NCBI GenBank assembly: GCA_947458415.1
Contig: CANGZG010000027.1
Location: 1 to 19,196 of the forward strand
Reading direction: 5' to 3'
DNA: 19,196 bases
DNA from: Comamonadaceae bacterium
Lineage (GTDB): Bacteria; Pseudomonadota; Gammaproteobacteria; Burkholderiales; Burkholderiaceae_C
The notes beneath the pieces are model-generated. The model had not been told where the DNA came from, did not search any database, and was given only the letters and a program-made list of their open reading frames with translations. Of the stretch, positions 13,723 through 19,196 are shown piece by piece; within the stretch, counting starts at the first letter, position 1; each line of letters opens with the position of its first letter. Position numbers and translations under genes: made by a program.

Positions 13723-14976
13723 ATGCAGCAACCCATTCCTTTTTCCCAGCCCAAGCGGCACCGTTCTTTGCAAGCGCGTGTCAGTTGGGGCGATCAAGTG
13801 GTCACCGTGGGCGGAGACGCGCCAGTGCGCGTGCAATCGATGACCAACACCGACACGGGTGACGCCATCGGCACAGCCATTCAGGTCAAGGAACTCGCCC
13901 AAGCCGGTTCCGAATTGGTCCGCATCACGGTGGACACCCCTGAATCTGCCAAGGCCGTGCCCTACATCCGTGAACAACTCGACAAGATGGGCGTGCATGT
14001 TCCCTTGGTGGGCGACTTTCACTACAACGGCCACCGTTTGCTGACCGAATTCCCAGAATGCGCCCAAGCCCTTTCCAAATACCGCATCAACCCGGGCAAT
14101 GTGGGCAAGGGCGACAAGCACGACAAGCAATTCGCGCAAATGATTGAAGCGGCGATCCGTTATGACAAAGTGGTGCGCATCGGCGTGAACTGGGGCAGCT
14201 TGGACCAAGAACTGTTGGCGCGTTTGATGGATGTCAACGCGTCTCGCAGTTCGCCATGGGAGGCCAAGCAGGTGATGTACGAAGCCTTGGTGACGTCTGC
14301 GCTTGAATCTGCCGATTTGGCTGAACGCATCGGCTTGGCTCGCCATCAAATCATTTTGAGTTGCAAGATGAGTGGCGTGCAAGACCTGATCGCGGTTTAC
14401 CGGGAACTCGCCCGTTGCACAGACCATTCGCTGCATTTGGGCTTGACCGAAGCGGGCATGGGGACCAAGGGAACGGCGGCCTCCAGCGTGGCGTTGGGTG
14501 TGTTGTTGCAAGAAGGCATTGGCGACACGATCCGCGTGTCATTGACGCCGCAGCCCGGCGAAGCGCGCACGCAAGAGGTGTTGATTGCCACAGAAATTTT
14601 GCAAGCCTTGGGCTTGCGAACCTTTGTGCCCAGTGTCACGGCCTGCCCGGGCTGTGGCCGCACCACCAGCACCACCTTTCAAGAACTGGCCATGCAAATT
14701 GACGATTACTTGCGCTACCAAATGCCGGTGTGGCGCAAGCAATACCCGGGCGTGGAAAACCTCAAAGTCGCTGTCATGGGTTGCATCGTCAATGGTCCCG
14801 GCGAAAGCAAGCATGCCGACATTGGCATCAGCTTGCCGGGTACCGGTGAGGCACCGGCTGCACCCGTGTTCATCGATGGCGAAAAGGCGCTCACCTTGCG
14901 CGGCGAGAATATCGCCAAAGAATTCCACGACATTGTCGAAAATTACGTTCAAAAGAAATATGCGATTCAGGCCTGA
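13723..14976 (+). CDS. ispG: 4-hydroxy-3-methylbut-2-enyl diphosphate synthase
   Basis: IspG (GcpE) catalyses the sixth step of the MEP isoprenoid pathway, reducing the cyclic diphosphate MEcPP to HMBPP with a 4Fe-4S cluster. The 417 residues fit the proteobacterial two-domain form that includes a longer middle section. The N-terminal barrel shows VRVQSMTNTDTGD, VRITVDTPESAKAVPYI and KYRINPGNVGKGDKHDKQF. The C-terminal cluster domain has Cys308 and Cys311 in TACPGCGRTT, plus Cys354 in MGCIVNGPGE with the conserved Glu361. The ATG is 18 bases after rlmN and hisS begins 22 bases later. A CAAAAT lies 6 bases before the ATG, too close to be a convincing -10 for a normal leader. Confidence 0.97.
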   Translation: MQQPIPFSQPKRHRSLQARVSWGDQVVTVGGDAPVRVQSMTNTDTGDAIGTAIQVKELAQAGSELVRITVDTPESAKAVPYIREQLDKMGVHVPLVGDFHYNGHRLLTEFPECAQALSKYRINPGNVGKGDKHDKQFAQMIEAAIRYDKVVRIGVNWGSLDQELLARLMDVNASRSSPWEAKQVMYEALVTSALESADLAERIGLARHQIILSCKMSGVQDLIAVYRELARCTDHSLHLGLTEAGMGTKGTAASSVALGVLLQEGIGDTIRVSLTPQPGEARTQEVLIATEILQALGLRTFVPSVTACPGCGRTTSTTFQELAMQIDDYLRYQMPVWRKQYPGVENLKVAVMGCIVNGPGESKHADIGISLPGTGEAPAAPVFIDGEKALTLRGENIAKEFHDIVENYVQKKYAIQA

Positions 14977-14998
14977 GTGCTGAACGCCACACATCACC

Positions 14999-16300
14999 AT
15001 GGTTGATAAATTGACTGCCGTCAAAGGCATGAATGACATCTTGCCGCCGGAATCGGCGCGCTGGGAAGCACTGGAAACCACGGTGCGCGAGGTCATGCGT
15101 TTGCATGCTTACCGCAACATCCGCACGCCCATTGTTGAACCGACCGCCTTGTTCGTGCGTGGGCTCGGCGAGGTGACTGACATCGTCGAAAAAGAAATGT
15201 ATTCCTTTGAAGACCGCTTGAACGGCGAGCAGTTGACATTGCGCCCCGAGTCCACAGCAGGGGTGGTGCGTGCGGTGGTCGAGCACAACATGCTTTACGA
15301 AGGCGGAAAACGGCTCTACTACATGGGCCCCATGTTCAGGCACGAGCGGCCCCAACGAGGACGCTATCGCCAATTTCACCAAATCGGCGCCGAAGCGCTG
15401 GGGTTTGGTGGGCCTGAAGTGGATGCGGAATTGATCTTGCTCGCCGTGTCGTTATGGCAAGCGATGGGTTTGCAGGATGTGCGGCTTGAGCTCAACAGCT
15501 TGGGACAACCGCCGGAGCGACAACAGCACCGCGCCGCATTGATTGCTTATTACGAACAACACAGTGACCAACTCGACGAAGATGCCAAGCGCCGTTTGCA
15601 CAGCAACCCCTTGCGTATTTTGGACAGCAAAAACCCGGCGATGAAAGCATTGAATGACGCAGCCCCCAGGCTGCTGGATTTTCTGGGCGTCGAAAGCTTG
15701 GCACATTTCAACGCGGTCAAAGCCATCTTGGATGCCAACGGCGTGGCTTACCACATCAACCCCAAGTTGGTCAGAGGCATGGACTATTACAACCTGACCG
15801 TGTTTGAGTTCATCACCGAGCGATTGGGCTCACAGGGCACCGTGTGTGGCGGCGGACGCTACGACTACTTGATTGGCGAGATTGGCGGCAAACATGCGCC
15901 AGCTGTCGGTTGGGCGCTGGGCGTCGAGCGTGTGCTGGAATTGCTCAAGGAGCAGGGCAATGCCGCGCCTGATGTTGCCGCAGATGCTTATGCCATCGTG
16001 CCTGAAGCTTCTTCTTTGCCGCTGGTCATGCCTGTGTTGCAAACCCTGCGCGGCATGGGGGTCTCGGTCCAAATGCACGCACCTGCAGGCGCCGGCGATG
16101 GCATGGGCAGCATGAAGTCGCAATTCAAAAAGGCCGACGCCAGCGGCGCGCGTTATGCCTTGGTGTTTGGCCCTGATGAACTGGCCAGTGGACAGGTCAC
16201 GCTCAAAGCCTTGCGCGACGGTCAAGGTGCGCAACGCAGCGAATCGCTCAAACAGATCGCCGAATGGGGCCACCGCCTACAATCTCCCCTTTTACCCTAG
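14999..16300 (+). CDS. hisS: Histidyl-tRNA synthetase
   Basis: Class II aminoacyl-tRNA synthetase that charges tRNA-His. The 433 residues are close to the usual 420-430. The start KLTAVKGMNDILPPESARW is typical. Motif 1 lies near RTPIVEPTALFVRGLGE, and TLRPESTAGVVRAVVEH follows. Motif 2 is MFRHERPQRGRYRQFHQIGAE (from Met112). The histidine-specific loop LVRGMDYYNLTVFEF has catalytic Arg259, the same number as in E. coli. Motif 3 is APAVGWALGVERVLELL. The anticodon-binding domain occupies about residues 330-433. It lies in the conserved ispG-hisS-yfgM-bamB-der order. No clear ribosome site stands before the ATG at 14999, so reinitiation after ispG is possible. A TACAAT in its 3' end may start the yfgM transcript. 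Confidence 0.97.
   Translation: MVDKLTAVKGMNDILPPESARWEALETTVREVMRLHAYRNIRTPIVEPTALFVRGLGEVTDIVEKEMYSFEDRLNGEQLTLRPESTAGVVRAVVEHNMLYEGGKRLYYMGPMFRHERPQRGRYRQFHQIGAEALGFGGPEVDAELILLAVSLWQAMGLQDVRLELNSLGQPPERQQHRAALIAYYEQHSDQLDEDAKRRLHSNPLRILDSKNPAMKALNDAAPRLLDFLGVESLAHFNAVKAILDANGVAYHINPKLVRGMDYYNLTVFEFITERLGSQGTVCGGGRYDYLIGEIGGKHAPAVGWALGVERVLELLKEQGNAAPDVAADAYAIVPEASSLPLVMPVLQTLRGMGVSVQMHAPAGAGDGMGSMKSQFKKADASGARYALVFGPDELASGQVTLKALRDGQGAQRSESLKQIAEWGHRLQSPLLP
16278..16283 (+). promoter_or_regulatory. Possible -10 element for yfgM-bamB
   Basis: TACAAT (5 of 6) lies in the final codons of hisS in the context CGCCTACAATC. A transcript start near 16290 would leave about 26 bases before the yfgM-like ATG at 16316, including the GGA at 16308-16310. 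This would allow the envelope genes to be expressed apart from hisS. No clear -35 is visible. Confidence 0.35.
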
Positions 16301-16315
16301 CTTATTTGGAATCTC

Positions 16316-16978
16316 ATGGCGACCCATCTTGACCTTGAAGAACAAGAACAACTCGACCAGTTCAAACATTTCTGGAACCGTTGGGGCAACCTGATCACTG
16401 GGTTGATCACGGTGGTTCTGGTGATTTACGCCAGTTGGAACGGTTGGAATTACTGGCAGCACCGCCAAGCGGCACAAGCGGCGGTGTTGTACGACACGTT
16501 TGAAAAAGCGGTTCGAGGCAAAGACGATGCGCTCATGACCCGGTCTTTGACAGATTTGCAAGACCAGTTTGCACGCACCACCGTCGCGCAACAAGCCTCT
16601 TTGTTGGCTGCCCGTATTTACGTCGACCAAACCAAATTGACCGAAGCGGAAAAAGCCTTGCGTTGGGTGATTGATTTGAACAAAGACCCAGGTTTTGTGG
16701 CATTGGCCCGTCTGCGTTTGTCGGCCTTGGAAATCGAGCGCAAAGACCTGAACAAGGCGAATGCTTGGGTGCAAGGCCAAAAACCTCCTGCGGGGTTCCA
16801 AGCACTGTTTGATGACAGGTTGGGCGACATTGCCGTCTTGCAAAAGAAAAATGAAGATGCCAAGCGTCACTTTCTGGCTGCGTGGAAAGCCATGGAAGAG
16901 CAGAATGAATACCGTCGCTTGATCGAAGTCAAATTGGCTGCGTTGGGTGTCAACCCCAATGAAGCTGAAAAACCATGA
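16316..16978 (+). CDS. YfgM-like membrane-anchored TPR protein
   Basis: A 220-residue protein with a short cytoplasmic N-terminus (MATHLDLEEQEQLDQFKHFW), one transmembrane helix at about residues 24-43 (NLITGLITVVLVIYASWNGW), and a periplasmic TPR-type helical domain. Repeated helices include AAQAAVLYDTFEKAV, ARTTVAQQASLLAARIYV, AEKALRWVIDLNKDPGFVALARLRLSALEI and FQALFDDRLGDIAVLQKKNEDAKRHF. In E. coli YfgM binds the SecYEG translocon and PpiD and helps hand over exported proteins. The same position between hisS and bamB supports orthology. A GGA at 16308-16310 precedes the ATG, and the stop overlaps bamB in ATGA. The YfgM family assignment is good; the exact function in this organism is inferred. 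Confidence 0.9.
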   Translation: MATHLDLEEQEQLDQFKHFWNRWGNLITGLITVVLVIYASWNGWNYWQHRQAAQAAVLYDTFEKAVRGKDDALMTRSLTDLQDQFARTTVAQQASLLAARIYVDQTKLTEAEKALRWVIDLNKDPGFVALARLRLSALEIERKDLNKANAWVQGQKPPAGFQALFDDRLGDIAVLQKKNEDAKRHFLAAWKAMEEQNEYRRLIEVKLAALGVNPNEAEKP

Positions 16979-18111
16979 CCATGCTGAGACTCATCGGGTT
17001 GCGCCAAGCCTTGGGGGCCGTGGTGTTGGGCTGCTTGGTGGCATGCGGTTCGGTGCCCAAGCCCACGCCAGCCGCCATTGGGGACGTGAAAGTCCAACAA
17101 GCTTTGACGCCTGCGTGGAGTTTTAAGTTTTCTTCGGTCAACCAACTCCACCAAAGCTTGCCTGTGGTCAACGACAAAGTGGCCATCGCCGCTGCGGACG
17201 GCGCTGTGGCAGTGGTGAACACCACCAACGGTCAATTGGTTTGGAAATATGACGTGGCCAGCCGTTTGCAGTCAGGCGCAGGTTTCAATGGCGAGCAACT
17301 GGCGGTCGTGACCGCTGCCAACGAATTGGTGGTGTTGAACGAAGGCAAACTGCTCTGGCGCAAGCGATTAAAGGCGCAGTCTTACACCAATCCGCTGGTG
17401 GCGGGCGGCCGCGTATTTGTGTTGTTGGCTGACCGTTCGGTGGCTGCTTTCGACGCAGTGAATGGACAGTTTTTGTGGACCCAGCAACGCGCTGGTGAAC
17501 CCTTGGTGCTCAAGCAAAACGGCGTGCTCTTGCCGTTTCAAAACGCATTGATCGCAGGCTTGGGTGGCCGTTTGGTCGCCTTGAACCCTGACAACGGTCA
17601 AGTCATTTGGGATGTTGCGATTGCCAACCCTCGCGGCGTCAACGACTTAGAACGCTTGGTCGACTTGGTGGCCACCGCATCCCGGGTCAACAACTCTGTG
17701 TGTGTGCGCGCCTTCCAAGCCCAAGTGGGTTGCGTGGAAGTTACCCGAGGAGCACTTTTGTGGAACCGGGCCTCGGTCGGGACACGAGGGGTCGATGGCG
17801 ACACCAAGTTGTTGGTGGGCACTGAATCCAATGGCGTGGTCAGGGCATGGACGCGCGCTGGGGGAGAGCGTGTTTGGGACACAGACCGTCTCAAGTACCG
17901 TGAATTGACATCACCATTGGTCACATCCAAAGGCGTGGTCTTGGGTGACGAAGGCGGTGGCTTGTACGTGTTGTCGGTCACCGATGGTGCTTTGCTCAAC
18001 CGCATCCAAACCTCGTCCTCCGGTTTTGCTTCCGCGCCCACCCCATTGGCCAACGGAGGCTTTGTGATTTTGACCCGCAACGGTCAGCTGCTGGCTTACC
18101 AATTGCCCTGA
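16975..18111 (+). CDS. bamB: Outer membrane protein assembly factor BamB (lipoprotein)
   Basis: BamB is the beta-propeller lipoprotein of the BAM complex; it binds BamA and helps feed substrates in. The 378 residues open with a lipoprotein signal ending in lipobox LVAC, with lipidated Cys24. PQQ-like propeller blades follow, marked by GQ..W ends: GQLVW (Trp90), GQFLW (Trp168), GQVIW (Trp212) and ERVW (Trp301). A final strand LTRNGQLLAYQLP closes the ring, as usual. The start ATG at 16975 shares ATGA with the yfgM stop; a second ATG two codons on (16981) is an alternative that changes only the first residues. der follows after 15 bases. Together with bamD, two of the BAM lipoproteins lie in this window, in separate operons. 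Confidence 0.95.
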   Translation: MTMLRLIGLRQALGAVVLGCLVACGSVPKPTPAAIGDVKVQQALTPAWSFKFSSVNQLHQSLPVVNDKVAIAAADGAVAVVNTTNGQLVWKYDVASRLQSGAGFNGEQLAVVTAANELVVLNEGKLLWRKRLKAQSYTNPLVAGGRVFVLLADRSVAAFDAVNGQFLWTQQRAGEPLVLKQNGVLLPFQNALIAGLGGRLVALNPDNGQVIWDVAIANPRGVNDLERLVDLVATASRVNNSVCVRAFQAQVGCVEVTRGALLWNRASVGTRGVDGDTKLLVGTESNGVVRAWTRAGGERVWDTDRLKYRELTSPLVTSKGVVLGDEGGGLYVLSVTDGALLNRIQTSSSGFASAPTPLANGGFVILTRNGQLLAYQLP

Positions 18112-18126
18112 AATTAGGCTGATGCC

Positions 18127-19196
18127 GTGAAACCTGTTTTGGCCATCGTCGGCCGCCCCAACGTCGGCAAGTCAACGCTGTTTAACCGCATCACCAAAAC
18201 CCGCGACGCGATCGTGGCTGACTATGCGGGACTGACACGTGACCGGCACTACGGCAACGCGAAACACGGCAAACATGAATTCATCGTCATCGACACCGGT
18301 GGTTTTGAGCCGTCCGCTGACAGCGGCATCTACAAAGAAATGGCCAAGCAAACGCGTCAAGCAGTGGCCGAGTCGGACGCCGTCATTTTTGTGGTGGATG
18401 CGCGTGAAGGTTTGTCTGCCCAAGACCATGACATTGGCAACTATTTGAGGCGCTTGGGCAAACCATGTTTGTTGGTTGCCAACAAGGCCGAGGGCATGCA
18501 AAACGGCATCAAGCTCGGTGAATTTTTTGAGTTAGGTCTCGGCGAAGTCATGCCGGTTTCGGCGTCTCACGGGCAAGGCATACGCAGCATGATCGAAGCC
18601 GCGCTCGAACCGTTGCATCTGCCCGAAGACGATGATGAAACGCCTGATGATGACGCGCTCAAACCGATCAAGCTCGCCGTGGTGGGACGACCGAATGTGG
18701 GCAAATCCACATTGATCAACACCTGGCTTGGTGAAGAGCGGTTGGTGGCGTTTGACCTGCCTGGCACCACGCGCGATGCCATCAGCGTGCCGTTCGAGCG
18801 CAACGGCCAAGCGTTTGAATTGATTGACACGGCTGGCTTGCGTCGCCGTGGCAAGGTGTTTGAAGCAATCGAAAAATTCTCTGTGGTGAAAACATTGCAA
18901 GCGATTGAATCCGCCAATGTGGCTTTGTTGTTGTTAGATGCCACGCAAGGTGTGACCGATCAAGACGCGCACATCGCCGGATTCATTTTGGAGACAGGTC
19001 GCGCCGTGGTGTTGGCCATCAACAAATGGGACGCGGTCGATGCTTACCAACGAGAGTTGGTCGCGCGCTCGATTGAAAACCGTTTGGCATTTTTGAAGTT
19101 CGCCAAGTTGCATCACATTTCTGCGACCAAGCGCCAAGGCTTGGGGCCCGTGTGGTTATCGATCGCACAAGCCCACCAAGCAGCCATGTGCAAAAT
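18127..19196 (+). CDS. der: GTPase Der, partial (3' end outside window)
   Basis: Der (EngA) is an essential GTPase with two tandem G domains and a KH-like tail, needed for assembly of the 50S ribosomal subunit. The window holds 356 codons plus 2 bases of an expected ~445; there is no stop, so it runs off the edge. The first G domain has GRPNVGKS (9-16), TRDRHYG, IDTGGFE and NKAEG. The linker is acidic (EDDDETPDDDA). The second G domain has GRPNVGKS (187-194), PGTTRDAIS, IDTAGLRRRGK and NKWD. The start is GTG at 18127, 15 bases after bamB, with AGG shortly upstream; a GTG fits because the first family residues (KPVLAIVGRPNVGKS) begin directly after it. The NKAE form of the first G4 motif departs from NKxD but I consider it usual for Der. 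The C-terminal KH-like domain is not visible. Confidence 0.97.
   Translation, partial: MKPVLAIVGRPNVGKSTLFNRITKTRDAIVADYAGLTRDRHYGNAKHGKHEFIVIDTGGFEPSADSGIYKEMAKQTRQAVAESDAVIFVVDAREGLSAQDHDIGNYLRRLGKPCLLVANKAEGMQNGIKLGEFFELGLGEVMPVSASHGQGIRSMIEAALEPLHLPEDDDETPDDDALKPIKLAVVGRPNVGKSTLINTWLGEERLVAFDLPGTTRDAISVPFERNGQAFELIDTAGLRRRGKVFEAIEKFSVVKTLQAIESANVALLLLDATQGVTDQDAHIAGFILETGRAVVLAINKWDAVDAYQRELVARSIENRLAFLKFAKLHHISATKRQGLGPVWLSIAQAHQAAMCK

Noticed and set aside
13705..14511. Minus-strand open frame (268 codons) opposite ispG
   Set aside because: Sits opposite conserved ispG and shows the same His/Gln/Val-rich shadow composition.
7349..16515. 17-base direct repeat (TTTGAAAAAGCGGTTCG) at 7349-7365 in the helicase and 16499-16515 in yfgM
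   Set aside because: Both copies encode FEKAVR in unrelated proteins and have no flanking similarity; most likely coincidence with shared codon preference.
18480..18495. NKAEG instead of NKxD in the first G domain of Der as a sign of lost GTP specificity
   Set aside because: To my knowledge the NKAE form is usual in the first domain of Der from these bacteria, and all other G motifs are intact.

Overview
The window is a gene-dense stretch of a betaproteobacterial chromosome, most likely order Burkholderiales and similar to Comamonadaceae. I base this on gene content, gene order and the protein sequences I recognise. Examples are the 2-oxoglutarate dehydrogenase E3 with its glycine-rich insert before the redox-active disulfide, and the ispG-hisS-yfgM-bamB-der run. 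Base composition looks moderate in GC by eye, and most genes favour TTG for leucine. I see no RNA genes, mobile elements, CRISPR arrays or phage genes. No gene-free stretch exceeds about 100 bases; the largest is the bamD/rluD divergent region.

Block 1 (1-8524, + strand) is a compact run. It starts with the 3' end of sucA (E1 of 2-oxoglutarate dehydrogenase), then sucB (E2), lpdA (E3), a Cat2/4-hydroxybutyrate-type CoA-transferase, zapE, an uncharacterised exported coiled-coil protein and a DinG/XPD-type iron-sulfur helicase. Gaps are 10-50 bases, or there is an ATGA overlap, so the run may be transcribed together. The first four genes make and use acyl-CoA; the rest concern division, envelope and DNA maintenance.

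Block 2 (8511-10361) holds bamD on the minus strand, overlapping the helicase tail to tail by 14 bases, and the divergent rluD.

Block 3 (10392-19196, + strand) is a housekeeping run: scpB, rluB, ndk, rlmN, ispG, hisS, a YfgM-like membrane protein, bamB and the first 356 codons of der, which leaves the window. Genes are coupled by GTGA or ATGA overlaps or short gaps. Candidate -10 elements within or beside the ends of preceding genes suggest internal promoters before scpB, ndk and yfgM.

I did not find a clearly new multi-gene system. The points most worth following are the unknown coiled-coil protein between zapE and the helicase, the CoA-transferase placed in the 2-oxoglutarate dehydrogenase operon, and the absence of pilF/pilW and rodZ between rlmN and ispG, where I would expect them in many Burkholderiales.
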